64,000 nt of DNA, from NCBI RefSeq assembly GCF_000819445.1, contig NZ_CP005286.1:2418001-2482000 (forward strand), given 5' to 3'. Both the position numbers and the translations under genes were made by a program. The DNA comes from Corynebacterium humireducens NBRC 106098 = DSM 45392 (GTDB taxonomy: Bacteria > Actinomycetota > Actinomycetes > Mycobacteriales > Mycobacteriaceae). Position 1 is the stretch's first letter. Every line of letters starts with the position of its first letter. Below are positions 1-10,797 of this stretch, piece by piece. The notes under the pieces were generated by a model, which saw nothing but the letters and a program-made list of their open reading frames with translations, had not been told where the DNA came from and searched no databases.

Positions 1-20
1 GGTCACTACACCTCCTCATG
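1..20 (-). promoter_or_regulatory. RBS and possible GTG start of the gene after dnaJ
   Basis: Read on the minus strand, the dnaJ stop is followed by a GAGGAGG ribosome-binding site and, after a short spacer, GTG at 6..4. Only two codons lie in the window. In Actinobacteria the gene after dnaJ is commonly hspR, the repressor that binds HAIR operators, and a HAIR site is present upstream of dnaK here. The identity of the cut gene is inference from that gene order. Confidence 0.4.
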
Positions 21-1214
21 TCACTTGTTCCCGGCCCACCCGTCGCGCGGGTTGAAGCCGGAGTCCTTCTCCGCCTGCGCGTACTCCCGCAGGGCGCTGG
101 TGGCGGCGGCGTCCATGTTCTTCGGCACGGCCACCTCGACGGTGACCAGCAGGTCACCGGCCTTGTCCCCGCTCTTCGGCACGCCGCGGCCACGGACACG
201 CAGGGTCCGGCCGTTCGGGGTGCCGGCGGGCACCTTGACCCGGACGGGGGCGTCGAGGGTCGGCACGGTGATCGTGTCGCCGAGCGCGAGCTCGGAGAAG
301 GACACCGGGACGGTCACCTCGAGGTCGTCGCCGTCGCGGGTGAAGACGGCGTCGTCACGCACGTGGACGGTGACGAACAGGTCGCCCGCGGGTTTGCCCT
401 GGGGGCCGGCCTCCCCCTGGCCCGCGAGGCGGACCTTCTGGCCGTCGATGACGCCCGCCGGGATGCGGACGGTCAGCTGACGGGTGCGGCGGACGGTGCC
501 CGAACCGTGGCACGTGGTGCAGGGGTCGGTGATGACCTGGCCGGTGCCGGAGCAGTTGGTGCACGGTGCGCTGAAGCCGAAGGCGCCGCGGTTCTCCGAG
601 GTGAAGCCGGAGCCGTTGCACACCGAGCAGGTCTGCGGGTTGCCCGACTTGGAGCCGGAACCGTGGCAGGTGTTGCAGGGTGCGTCGCCGGTCAGCTGGA
701 GCGGGATCGTCGTCCCCTTGGCTGCCTCACGGAAGTCAAGGGTGATCTCCGTCTCGACGTCCGCTCCCCGCGTCGGCCGAGCTGCGTGGCGAGGACCGCC
801 GCCGCGGTTGAAAAGGCCACCGAAGATATCGCCCAGACCGCCGTCCGCAGAAAATCCTCCACCGGATCCTCGTCCGAAGATGTCCGAGGCGTCGAAGCCT
901 TCCGACGTCTGGCGAAACCCGCCGGGGAATCCGGCGCCTCCGCCTCCGCCGAAGCCTCCGAAACCACCGCCGGAGCGGAGCATCGCCTTCAGCTGGTCGT
1001 ATTCCTTGCGCTTGGTCTCGTCGCCGATGACGTCGTAGGCCTCGGCCGCCTTCTTGAAGCGGTCCTCCGCGGCCTTGTCGCCCGGGTTCTTGTCCGGGTG
1101 GTTCTCACGCGCGAGCTTGCGGTAGGCCTTCTTGATGTCCTCGGCGGAGGCGGATGAGGAGACCCCCAGATCCGCGTAGTAGTTCTTGTCTGCCCACTCT
1201 CGCTGAACGGTCAC
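21..1214 (-). CDS. dnaJ: Chaperone protein DnaJ
   Basis: Hsp40 co-chaperone of 397 residues that stimulates DnaK ATPase and delivers unfolded clients in the cytoplasm. The J domain covers about residues 10-75 with the HPD triad at 39-41. A Gly/Phe-rich linker follows (repeated GGFGG), then four CxxCxGxG zinc-binding motifs and the C-terminal substrate-binding region. The start is GTG at 1214 behind a strong AAGGAGG site. It lies downstream of grpE in the same direction, but a hairpin with a T run separates the two genes, so dnaJ may be partly uncoupled from dnaK-grpE. The long Gly/Phe linker and position in the dnaK cluster indicate DnaJ1 rather than a second DnaJ2 copy; that assignment is inference. 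Confidence 0.96.
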   Translation of the reverse strand: MTVQREWADKNYYADLGVSSSASAEDIKKAYRKLARENHPDKNPGDKAAEDRFKKAAEAYDVIGDETKRKEYDQLKAMLRSGGGFGGFGGGGGAGFPGGFRQTSEGFDASDIFGRGSGGGFSADGGLGDIFGGLFNRGGGPRHAARPTRGADVETEITLDFREAAKGTTIPLQLTGDAPCNTCHGSGSKSGNPQTCSVCNGSGFTSENRGAFGFSAPCTNCSGTGQVITDPCTTCHGSGTVRRTRQLTVRIPAGVIDGQKVRLAGQGEAGPQGKPAGDLFVTVHVRDDAVFTRDGDDLEVTVPVSFSELALGDTITVPTLDAPVRVKVPAGTPNGRTLRVRGRGVPKSGDKAGDLLVTVEVAVPKNMDAAATSALREYAQAEKDSGFNPRDGWAGNK

Positions 1215-1272
1215 TGGGCATCTCCTCCTTTCAGAATGAGGAATCTATGTCTGATTATGTTTTATCGCTGCT

Positions 1273-1312
1273 AAAAAAGGGGGCACCGCCGCCCGAGGGC
1301 GGCTGGAGGTGC
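1273..1312 (-). terminator. Rho-independent terminator between grpE and dnaJ
   Basis: Read on the minus strand, a GC stem (GCCGCCC paired with GGGCGGC, extended by an outer GCACC/GGTGC pair) is followed by six T residues. It lies just after the grpE stop and upstream of dnaJ. It should reduce read-through from the dnaK promoter into dnaJ. Confidence 0.75.
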
Positions 1313-1354
1313 GTGTCTCGGACGGCGGTGCAGGTGTGTGACGGGCGGGGCCCG

Positions 1355-2007
1355 TTACTCGGTGGGGGCCGGGTCGGCGATGATGACCATCGCGTTGCGG
1401 ACCACCCTGTCCCCGACGCGGTAACCGCGGCGGAGGACGGTGCCCAGGGCCTTGTCCTCACCGGAGGACAGATCCTGGACGGCCTCGTGGATCTCCGGGT
1501 CGAAGGTCTCCCCCTCCTCGCCGAAGGGGGTGAGCTTCAGGCCGGTGACCGTGTCGGTGAACTTGTCGGCGAAGGCCTTGAGCGGCCCCTCCTCGAGGTC
1601 ACCGTGCTGGCGGGCCAGCTCCAGGTCGTCGAGGATCGGCAGCAGCTGGGTCAGCACCGACGCCTTGGCGGCGTCGATGATGCCCTGGCGGTCACGCTCG
1701 GTGCGCCGACGGTAGTTGGCGAACTCCGCGCTGACTCGCTGCAGGTCCTCGGTGCGCTCCGCGAGCTGGGACTCGAGGTCGGAGACCTCGCCGTCACCGT
1801 CGGCATCGGGGTCGATGTCGGACAGTGCGGCCTCCAGCTCAGCCTCGAGTTCCGGGTCGAGCTCCGGCTCCACCCGGGCCTCGGGGTCCTCGTCCTGGGC
1901 ACGCGCGGCCTCGTCGGCGGCTGCCTCGGCACGCTCGGCCGAGGTCGCCTCCGGGTCGGTGTGCTCCGGGTCGCCCGGGTTGTCGGGCATCGGGTTGGGG
2001 TGCGTCA

Positions 2008-2008
<1 letters not shown>
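1355..2008 (-). CDS. grpE: Nucleotide exchange factor GrpE
   Basis: GrpE of 217 residues, which releases ADP from DnaK to reset the chaperone cycle. The N-terminal 80 residues are acidic and low in complexity (many Glu, Asp, Ala). A coiled-coil segment follows (about 82-115, containing [12 protein letters not shown]) and then the conserved head ([11 protein letters not shown], ending in [19 protein letters not shown]). The start is GTG at 2008, sharing one base with the dnaK TAG stop (TAGTG), so translation is probably coupled to dnaK. The length is typical for actinobacterial GrpE. Confidence 0.96.
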
Positions 2009-3858
<1,850 letters not shown>

Positions 3859-3894
3859 TATGTGTTTCCTCCTGTTGTCAAGGGATTTTCGCTT

Positions 3895-3919
3895 AAGTTG
3901 ACTGCCACCGGCTCAACTT
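3895..3919 (-). promoter_or_regulatory. Inverted repeat near the dnaK start
   Basis: AAGTTGA and TCAACTT form a perfect 7-bp inverted repeat separated by 11 bp, about 40 bp before the dnaK ATG. It shares the TCAA/TTGA core with the HAIR element next to it and may be a second, degenerate HspR site or a 5'-UTR hairpin. No protein assignment can be made from sequence alone. Confidence 0.4.
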
Positions 3920-3941
3920 CTGGAACCAACCTACCAGAAGC

Positions 3942-3962
3942 CTTGAGTCCGGCCCACTCAAC
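3942..3962 (-). promoter_or_regulatory. HAIR operator (HspR site) of dnaK
   Basis: CTTGAGT, seven bases, then ACTCAAC matches the HAIR consensus CTTGAGT-N7-ACTCAAG with one mismatch in the last base. It lies 84 bp upstream of the dnaK start. Known biology: HspR bound to HAIR represses the dnaK operon until heat shock. A further 7-bp inverted repeat (AAAGTTG / CAACTTT, 3992..4018) lies upstream. Confidence 0.8.
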
Positions 3963-4033
3963 CTGACACTCCCTACAACGGGCCACTATCCAAAGTTGTT
4001 CCCGATCGACTCAACTTTCTTTGAAACTGCAGG

Positions 4034-5125
4034 TCAGAGCAACCTTTCCGCCTCGCCCCACGCACTCCGCGGCGACATGATCCACGCCAACGCCTTCGTC
4101 CACTGCTCCGCAATGAGCGGCACCGGGCCGCCGTCCCCCGCCTCCCCGGCCAGCCCGTGATGGAGGATGTGCACCAGATCGAAGGCCTCCAGCAGCTGAG
4201 TCACGCCCCGCAGACCCGGCGAACGGGCCAGCAGCGTCGCGGTGGTCTCCTCCGCCAGGCTCTCCGGCCCCGCCTCCCAGGCCCGCGGATCGAAGTCCCA
4301 GGCCCGGAGGCGGGGTGGCGGCAGGTCGATGATCTGCGTCGCCCACGCCAGCGCCTCCACCGCCCGGGCGGAACGGGCGAACATCTCCGCCTCCGCGCGC
4401 AACTGTGCCGGGATCACCGGACCGCCCCCGTCCGGGGACGTCGAGAACGCCGCCTGCCGCGCCCGGCCGACATCCTCGAGGAACCCCCTCTCCCGGCCCG
4501 TCAGCGAGTCCACCACCAGTGACCTCCCCGCCACGAGCTCATCCGCCGACGGGAACACCCCCTGGCGGATGTGCTCCGCCGCGTCAACCACGACCAGCAG
4601 TGCGCCGAGCCGGTAGAGCACCCGGGTGACGTCGCGGAGCACGACCTCCTCCTCCGCCGGGATGACCGGGATCTGCTCGTCGAGCTCGAGACCGGCCTGC
4701 CGCAGGGTCCGCAGATTCCGCTGGCGCCGCACGTAGGCGTCGGCGTGCACCGGCACCTTCACCCCCTTGCCCGGCGCAGCCAGGTTCTCCCCGTCGAGGT
4801 TGCGGAACGGGCCGTTGCCCACGCGGAACACGCAGTAGTGCGCCCACCCGGCGAACTCGGTGAGCTGCCGCGCGGTGTAGCCCTCCGGACGCGTGAAACG
4901 GTAGATGACCTGCGAACGCGAGACGTGACGCGCCAGCGGATGCACCTGCGTCACGTCCGGTCCCGTGACGCGCAGCCCGGCCTCGGCGATGTCGCCCAGC
5001 GCCTCCCCGATGAGCGCGGACACGTGCCGGGGATCGGTGAGCACCGCGACGGGTCCGTCGTCCGGCCCCACCTCAGGGGCGACGGCCGGCACGGTGGAGA
5101 ACACGAGGACGTCCATGATTCCCAT
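4034..5125 (-). CDS. DUF4272-like conserved protein
   Basis: Protein of 363 residues without a signal peptide or membrane segment. The N-terminal third looks like an independent alpha/beta domain (MGIMDVLVFSTVPAV). From about residue 125 it contains RRQRNLRTLRQAGL, then a conserved region on aminoacyl-like repeats of Arg/Leu/Ala (RVLYRLGALLVVVDAAEHI; RAEAEMFARSARAVEALAWATQI) that resembles DUF4272 proteins of Actinobacteria and other bacteria. Function is unknown. It follows the dnaK promoter region head-to-tail but is transcribed separately. A second ATG three codons in (5116) is an alternative start. The family label rests on recalled pattern only. Confidence 0.7.
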   Translation of the reverse strand: MGIMDVLVFSTVPAVAPEVGPDDGPVAVLTDPRHVSALIGEALGDIAEAGLRVTGPDVTQVHPLARHVSRSQVIYRFTRPEGYTARQLTEFAGWAHYCVFRVGNGPFRNLDGENLAAPGKGVKVPVHADAYVRRQRNLRTLRQAGLELDEQIPVIPAEEEVVLRDVTRVLYRLGALLVVVDAAEHIRQGVFPSADELVAGRSLVVDSLTGRERGFLEDVGRARQAAFSTSPDGGGPVIPAQLRAEAEMFARSARAVEALAWATQIIDLPPPRLRAWDFDPRAWEAGPESLAEETTATLLARSPGLRGVTQLLEAFDLVHILHHGLAGEAGDGGPVPLIAEQWTKALAWIMSPRSAWGEAERLL

Positions 5126-5285
5126 GCAACCAGACTCCCCACACCCCGGCAGGACGCAGAAACCCCTGTCCCGGAACGATAATCATCCCTATACTGGCCG
5201 GGAGAGTAACTCACGTCACATTTCACTCGCAGCCGCCCGGGGCGTCACCCCTGCCCCCGCGGCCCGAAGGAGAAAGGGCCCGCCA

Positions 5286-5345
5286 GTGAACCTGGAGCGC
5301 ACCCGCACCCGCCACATCAGTGACCGCCCTCCGGTGGTCGGCTGA
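5286..5345 (+). CDS. Possible 19-residue leader peptide upstream of putA
   Basis: A GTG-initiated frame of 19 codons rich in Arg (five of 19; it begins MNLERTRTRH) lies in the 264-bp gap before putA, 13-14 bases after AAGGAG. It ends 44 bp upstream of putA. Arg-rich short upstream frames are known as leader peptides in actinobacterial mRNAs, but this one lacks the terminal Cys residues of the known cysteine-responsive class. It may be chance. The rest of the gap (5126-5285) holds a TATACT-like element near 5209 but no clear gene. Confidence 0.3.
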   Translation: MNLERTRTRHISDRPPVVG

Positions 5346-5389
5346 GCAGTCCCGCCCAGCCCACCCACCATCCCGGAAGGAAGACACTG

Positions 5390-8300
5390 ATGTCCCAGCA
5401 CGTTCCTGTCGAGCAGGTGCTCGACAAGGCCATCGAGCGCGCCCGCCTGTGGCTCGCCGCCACCTCCCACTCCGACGGCACCTCCGCCACGGAACGCCTC
5501 GCCGACCTGGTCCGTGACCCGGCGGGCGTCAGGTTCACCATGGACTTCGTCGACCGGGTCGCCCGCCCGGAGGACAACCGCACCGCCGCGCAGGCGCTGC
5601 GCAGGCTCGACAGCGCACCGGATTTCCTCGGCCGTCTCAACCAGGGGGCACTGCAGCTCGGCGGGATCCTCGGCCCGCGGCTGCCGCACATCGTCATGCC
5701 GCTGGCGCGGGCCCGTCTGCGTCAGATGGTCGGCCACCTGGTCCTCGACGCTGACGGCAGAGCACTGGACAAGCTCCTCGACCGCGCCGCCGCGGAGGGC
5801 ACGCAGCTCAACCTCAACCTGCTGGGTGAGGCGGTCCTGGGTGACGGGGAGGCGGCCCGCCGTGCGGAACGCACCCTGGCGCTCATCGAGAATCCGCGGG
5901 TCACGTACGTCTCCGTCAAGGCGTCGAGCCTGGTGGCGCAGCTCAACCCCTGGGACCTGGAGGGCAACCTCGTCCGTCTCAAGGAGCAGCTGCGTCCGAT
6001 GTACCGCGCGGCCCGGGACTCCGGCACGTTCATCAACCTGGACATGGAGGAGTACAAGGATCTCCGCCTGACGATCCGCCTGTTCACGGAACTGCTCAGC
6101 GAGGAGGAGTTCCGTGACCTCGAGGCGGGTATCGTCCTGCAGGCCTACCTCCCCGACAGCTTCGACGCCCTCGTCGAACTCGCCGAGTTCGCCCGCACCC
6201 GTTCCACGCCGATCAAGATCCGCCTGGTCAAGGGCGCGAATCTCTCGATGGAGAAGGTGGAGGCGGAGAGCCACGGCTGGGAGCAGGCACCCTACGCCAC
6301 GAAGCACGAGGTGGACGCGAACTACGTCCGTCTCCTGGACTACATCCTCTCCCCGGAGCACGCCCCGCATGTGCGCATCGGCGTGGCCAGCCACAACCTC
6401 TTCAGCGTGGCGCTCGCCTGGGAGCTCGCCCTGGCGCGCGGGGTCACGGAGCAGATCGACGCCGAGATGCTCCAGGGCATGTCCCCGGCGCAGCAGCAGG
6501 CGGTCCGCGCGGAGGTCGGCCGGATGATCCTGTACACCCCGGTGGTGCACCGCGAGGACTTCGACGTCGCCGTCTCCTACCTGGTGCGTCGCCTCGAGGA
6601 GAACGCCGCGGAGGAGAACTTCCTGCACGCGCTCTTCGCCCCGGGGCACCACATGGACGCCCAGGAGAAGGCGCTTGTCGACGCCGTCCGCGACCCCTCC
6701 TCCACCGCTCCCCGCCGCACGCAGAACCGCCTCACGGAGTCGGGTCGCAGCGTCACGGGGCGTTTCACGAACGAGCCGGACACGGACCCTGCCCTGCGCG
6801 CCAACCGCGAGTGGGCGCTGGAGCGGCTGGCCGCGGACCCGCACGAGGTCACGGCGGAGGAGGTCACCGACCCGGCGGTCGTCGACCGGGCGGTCGCCCG
6901 GGCCCGGGAGCTGGCCCCGGAGTGGGCGTCGCGTAGCGGCCAGGAACGCGCGGAGGTGCTGGAGACGATCGCCGATGAACTGGCCCGGGCGCGCGGTGAG
7001 CTCGTCACCGTCATGGCGCACGAGGCCGGGAAGACCGTCGACCAGTCGGACCCGGAGATCTCCGAGGCCATCGACTTCGCCGCCTACTACGGCGAGCAGG
7101 CCCGCAACCTCGACCGGGCCCGCAGCGAGTTCACCCCGCACTCCCTCACGGTGGTCATCCCGCCGTGGAACTTCCCCGTCGCGATCCCGGCGGGCGGCGT
7201 CACGGCGGCGCTGGCGGCGGGTTCAGCGGTGATCATCAAGCCGGCGCCGCAGACGGTGGCCTGCGCCGAGGTCATGGTCGACGCGGTGCGCCGCGGCCTG
7301 GAGCGGCACGGCGTGGACCCGGACCTGGTCCAGTTCCTGCGCGCCGACGAGGGCGAGGCCGGTCAGCGTCTCATCTCCCACGAGGACGTCGACCACGTCA
7401 TCCTCACGGGCGCCTCGGAGACGGCGGCACTGTTCCGCTCCTGGGACCCGCGGATGAGCATCAGCGCGGAGACCTCGGGCAAGAACGCGATCATCGTCAC
7501 CCCGGCCGCGGACCCGGATCTGGCGGTCGAGGACATCTACCAGTCCGCCTTCGGCCACTCCGGGCAGAAGTGCTCGGCCAGCTCCCTGGTCATTCTCGTG
7601 GGGCAGGCGGGCGAATCACGTCGTATCCGCGAGCAGCTCATCGACGCCGTCCGCACCCTGCGGGTCGGCCCCGGCACGGACATCTCCACCACGATGAACG
7701 GCCTCATCGAGCCGCCGGGGGAGAAGCTGCACCGCGGGCTGACCACCCTGGAGGCCGGCGAGACCTGGCTGCTGGAGCCGGAGCAGCTCGACGAGGAGGG
7801 CCGCTTCTGGAGCCCCGGCATCCGCGACAACGTCCGCCCCGGTTCCTGGTTCCACCGCACCGAGTGCTTCGGCCCGGTGCTCGGCATCATGTACGCGACG
7901 ACGCTGGAGGAGGCCGTCGAGTGGCAGAACTCCACCGGCTACGGACTCACCGGCGGCCTGCACAGCCTCGACGACGAGGAGATCGCCTACTGGACGGAGC
8001 ACGTCGAGGTCGGCAACGCCTACGTCAACCGCGGCATCACCGGCGCGATCGTGCAGCGGCAGCCCTTCGGCGGCTGGAAGAACTCGGTCATCGGCCCCGG
8101 CGCGAAGGCGGGCGGCCCCAACTACGTCGCCCAGCTGGGCACGTGGGCGGACGGCGACCTCGACCACGCCCAGGTCGAGCTCATCCCCGCCGTCCGTCAG
8201 CTTCTCGACGCCGCCCCCGCCGCCCACCGCGACTGGCTCCGCCGGGCCGCGGAGCTCGACGAGATCGCCTGGCGCGAGGAGTTCGGCCGCGAGCACGACC

Positions 8301-8668
8301 TCACCGGCCTGCGCAGCGAGGCGAACATCTTCCGCTACCGTCCGCTGCCGGAGCCGCTGCAGATCCACATCGGCGAGGGTGCGGACGAGCGCGACGTCTG
8401 GCGCCTGCGGCTGGCGGGGGCGCGGACGGGCACGTCGAGAAGCACCGATGTGACGCCCACCCCGGGCGGACGCATCCGCGCCCTGGGCGCGGTACCTGCG
8501 GAGCTGTACGAGGAGGCGGCCGCCGTCGGCGCCGTCGTCCTCGACGGTCCCGTGCTTGCCGACGGCCGCCGTGAACTCCTCCCCTTCCTGCATGAACAGG
8601 CGCTCACGGTGACGCTGCACCGTTTCGGTGTGCTGCGACGTGTCGGTGGGATACGGCAGAATGAATGA
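5390..8668 (+). CDS. putA: Bifunctional proline dehydrogenase / L-glutamate gamma-semialdehyde dehydrogenase
   Basis: Enzyme of 1092 residues that oxidises proline to glutamate in two steps, with FAD in the first and NAD in the second. The PRODH barrel spans roughly residues 80-420, with conserved FINLDMEEY, KIRLVKGAN and VASHNLFSVA segments. The aldehyde dehydrogenase half (about 480-960) carries ETSGKNA and the catalytic Cys near residue 728 in GHSGQKCSASS. There is no N-terminal ribbon-helix-helix DNA-binding domain, so it should not be an autorepressor like the enterobacterial protein. The ATG follows a GGAAGGAAG site. The last eight bases overlap the next gene. Confidence 0.96.
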   Translation: MSQHVPVEQVLDKAIERARLWLAATSHSDGTSATERLADLVRDPAGVRFTMDFVDRVARPEDNRTAAQALRRLDSAPDFLGRLNQGALQLGGILGPRLPHIVMPLARARLRQMVGHLVLDADGRALDKLLDRAAAEGTQLNLNLLGEAVLGDGEAARRAERTLALIENPRVTYVSVKASSLVAQLNPWDLEGNLVRLKEQLRPMYRAARDSGTFINLDMEEYKDLRLTIRLFTELLSEEEFRDLEAGIVLQAYLPDSFDALVELAEFARTRSTPIKIRLVKGANLSMEKVEAESHGWEQAPYATKHEVDANYVRLLDYILSPEHAPHVRIGVASHNLFSVALAWELALARGVTEQIDAEMLQGMSPAQQQAVRAEVGRMILYTPVVHREDFDVAVSYLVRRLEENAAEENFLHALFAPGHHMDAQEKALVDAVRDPSSTAPRRTQNRLTESGRSVTGRFTNEPDTDPALRANREWALERLAADPHEVTAEEVTDPAVVDRAVARARELAPEWASRSGQERAEVLETIADELARARGELVTVMAHEAGKTVDQSDPEISEAIDFAAYYGEQARNLDRARSEFTPHSLTVVIPPWNFPVAIPAGGVTAALAAGSAVIIKPAPQTVACAEVMVDAVRRGLERHGVDPDLVQFLRADEGEAGQRLISHEDVDHVILTGASETAALFRSWDPRMSISAETSGKNAIIVTPAADPDLAVEDIYQSAFGHSGQKCSASSLVILVGQAGESRRIREQLIDAVRTLRVGPGTDISTTMNGLIEPPGEKLHRGLTTLEAGETWLLEPEQLDEEGRFWSPGIRDNVRPGSWFHRTECFGPVLGIMYATTLEEAVEWQNSTGYGLTGGLHSLDDEEIAYWTEHVEVGNAYVNRGITGAIVQRQPFGGWKNSVIGPGAKAGGPNYVAQLGTWADGDLDHAQVELIPAVRQLLDAAPAAHRDWLRRAAELDEIAWREEFGREHDLTGLRSEANIFRYRPLPEPLQIHIGEGADERDVWRLRLAGARTGTSRSTDVTPTPGGRIRALGAVPAELYEEAAAVGAVVLDGPVLADGRRELLPFLHEQALTVTLHRFGVLRRVGGIRQNE

Positions 8669-10091
8669 TGTGAACAACCCCATTGACCCCAATCTGCCGG
8701 GCGAACACGGAACCGACACCCGCGACCTGACCGACACAGTCTCCGACTACGCCGAGCTCTCGGACGACCCGCGGCTCGACGCCGGTCCGAACGACCGGGA
8801 CGACGTCACCGACCGCGCGGTCTTCATCGGCCGCGACGGCCGGTGGGCCGCGGGGTGGGCGCTGCGCTTCATCATCTTCGTGGCGGCGGCGTTCATCGCC
8901 GGCAAGATCCTGGGCTTCGTGTGGGCGGGCCTCCTGCCGATCCTCCTGGCGCTGCTGGTGAGCACGGTCCTGTGGCCGCCGGTGAAGATGATGCGGGAGA
9001 AGCTGCGGTTCCCGCCAGCGCTGGCGGCGGTGGTGGTCATCATCGGGTTCTTCGTCATCATGGGCGCGATCTTCGCGGCGATGGCGCCAACCGTGCGCAA
9101 CCAGGGCTCTGACCTGGTGAAGCAGGCGAGCGAGGGCATCGACAAGCTGAACTCCTGGGTGCAGGGTCCGCCCCTCAACCTCGAGCTCGAGCAGTTTGAC
9201 GGGGTGCTGGAGGAGATCACCTCCTTCATCCAGAACCAGTCCTCGCAGATCGCCACGGGCGTGTTCACCGGCCTGAGCGCCGCGACGTCGGTGGCGGTGA
9301 CCATCGTGGTCATGCTGGTGCTGACGTTCTTCTTCCTCAAGGACGGCGACCGCTTCCTGCCGTGGATGCGCCGCTACACCGGTGCCAACGCCGGCTGGCA
9401 CCTCACCGAGGTGCTCACCCGCACGTGGAACACCCTCGCCGGGTTCATCCGCACCCAGGCGATCGTCTCCTTCGTGGACGCGTTCTTCATCGGCCTCGGC
9501 CTCGTCCTGCTCGGCGTGCCCCTGGCGTTCGTGCTCGCGGTGATCACCTTCTTCGCCGGGTTCATCCCCATCGTCGGTGCCGTCACCGCTGGCGCCCTCG
9601 CCGTGATCATCGCCCTCGTGTCCAACGGCGTGACCAACGCCCTGCTCGTCCTGGCGCTGATCATCGCGGTGCAGCAGCTGGAGAGCAACATCCTCCAGCC
9701 TTTCCTGCAGTCCAAGGCGATGAACATGCACGCGGCGGTCGTGCTGCTCTCGGTCACCCTGGGCTCCACCCTGTTCGGCATCATCGGCGCGTTCCTCGCG
9801 GTGCCGATCGCGGCGACCCTCGCCGTGTGGTTCCGCTACCACTCCGAGCTGGTCGCGCTGCGCGCCGGCGAGATCACCATCGACGACATCGAGATCGCCA
9901 CCGCCAAGGGCTCGAATCTCACCTCCTGGGAGGCGTTCACCGCGGTGCGCGAACGACTGGTGTCCATCACCCCGACGCTGGTGCGGCGTAAGAACTCCAC
10001 CGGCGGGGATAACGGGAGCACCGACGTCTCCGCCGGGGACACACCTGAGAAGCCGAACTGGCGGACGGTGTCCTCCTCCGATCCCTCCTGA
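8661..10091 (+). CDS. AI-2E family transporter (UPF0118/PerM type)
   Basis: Integral membrane protein of 476 residues. After an acidic, soluble N terminus (about 65 residues) come two hydrophobic segments, a periplasm-type loop (QNQSSQIATGVF region) and a cluster of four to five helices containing the family hallmark FAGFIPIVGAVTAG and the QQLESNILQPFLQSKAMNMHAA segment. These match the AI-2E exporter / PerM family. The substrate is not known; family members export autoinducer-2 or act as Na+/H+ antiporters. The ATG chosen overlaps the end of putA by 8 bp; GTG at 8670 is an alternative. The C-terminal 50 residues are polar and low in complexity. Confidence 0.88.
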   Translation: MNDVNNPIDPNLPGEHGTDTRDLTDTVSDYAELSDDPRLDAGPNDRDDVTDRAVFIGRDGRWAAGWALRFIIFVAAAFIAGKILGFVWAGLLPILLALLVSTVLWPPVKMMREKLRFPPALAAVVVIIGFFVIMGAIFAAMAPTVRNQGSDLVKQASEGIDKLNSWVQGPPLNLELEQFDGVLEEITSFIQNQSSQIATGVFTGLSAATSVAVTIVVMLVLTFFFLKDGDRFLPWMRRYTGANAGWHLTEVLTRTWNTLAGFIRTQAIVSFVDAFFIGLGLVLLGVPLAFVLAVITFFAGFIPIVGAVTAGALAVIIALVSNGVTNALLVLALIIAVQQLESNILQPFLQSKAMNMHAAVVLLSVTLGSTLFGIIGAFLAVPIAATLAVWFRYHSELVALRAGEITIDDIEIATAKGSNLTSWEAFTAVRERLVSITPTLVRRKNSTGGDNGSTDVSAGDTPEKPNWRTVSSSDPS

Positions 10092-10092
10092 C

Positions 10093-10797
10093 GTGCGGGC
10101 CCTCGTCATCGGCGCAGGTCCGGCCGGTCTCACGGCCACGCTGGTCCTGCGCCGTGCCGGTTGGTACGTCCGCCTCGTGGAGGAGTCCCCTGCGTTGCGG
10201 ACGCAGGGGTTCTCCGTGCCCGTGCACGAACGGGGCTCGGCGGTGCTCAGCGCGCTGGGCCTGCTGCCGCCTGTCGAGGGACTAGTGGAGATGTGGCGCG
10301 GGGATCTGGTGCGTCTGCTGGCGGGGGAGGTCGGGGAGATCGACTTCGGGGTGGGTGCAAAGGACCTGGCGGACCGCTTCGGCGACTACGACGTGGTGCT
10401 CGGTGCCGACGGCATCGACTCCCCCACCCGCGCCCTCGCCGGCTTCCCGGAGGGGCGGCGCGCGACGGGTTTCTCCCTGGCCCTGTACCGGGACGACCCC
10501 GCGGCCGGTCCCCGGGTGTTCCCCACGGGTGAGGACCCCGGCGGCACCCCGTGGCGCGTCGACGAGATCACCCAGATCGAGCTGCCCCACTGGTCACGGG
10601 GTCACGTCATGCTCATCGGCGACGCCGCGGCCGCGTGCGGCGCCGCCACCGGCTTCTCGACGACCGTCGCCCTCGTCATGGCCTACCAGGTGGCCAACGC
10701 CCTGGTGGCGGGACGGACCCCTCGTGATGTGGAGGCGCGGCTGCGCCCCTGGGTCACAGAGCAGCAAGCAGCCGCTCGACGGCGTCTGCCAGCTTGA
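10093..10797 (+). CDS. Shortened FAD-dependent oxidoreductase (internally deleted)
   Basis: A 234-residue protein resembling aromatic-hydroxylase type FAD monooxygenases, which are normally 370-420 residues. The Rossmann start is intact (VIGAGPAGLTATLVLRRAG), as are a VVLGADGIDSPTR-type DG motif near residue 105 and the GD motif (VMLIGDAAAACGAATG). Segments between them are missing, including much of the substrate-binding sheet: the frame runs from HERGSAVLSALGL straight to a short bridge before the DG motif. It starts at GTG two bases after the preceding stop. Its 3' end overlaps the convergent nucleosidase gene by 44 bp. It may be a decayed gene whose frame survives; activity is doubtful. 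Confidence 0.65.
   Translation: MRALVIGAGPAGLTATLVLRRAGWYVRLVEESPALRTQGFSVPVHERGSAVLSALGLLPPVEGLVEMWRGDLVRLLAGEVGEIDFGVGAKDLADRFGDYDVVLGADGIDSPTRALAGFPEGRRATGFSLALYRDDPAAGPRVFPTGEDPGGTPWRVDEITQIELPHWSRGHVMLIGDAAAACGAATGFSTTVALVMAYQVANALVAGRTPRDVEARLRPWVTEQQAAARRRLPA

Noticed and set aside
5216..7141. 641-codon minus-strand frame opposite putA.
   Set aside because: Antisense shadow; rich in Arg/Gly/Val without domain.
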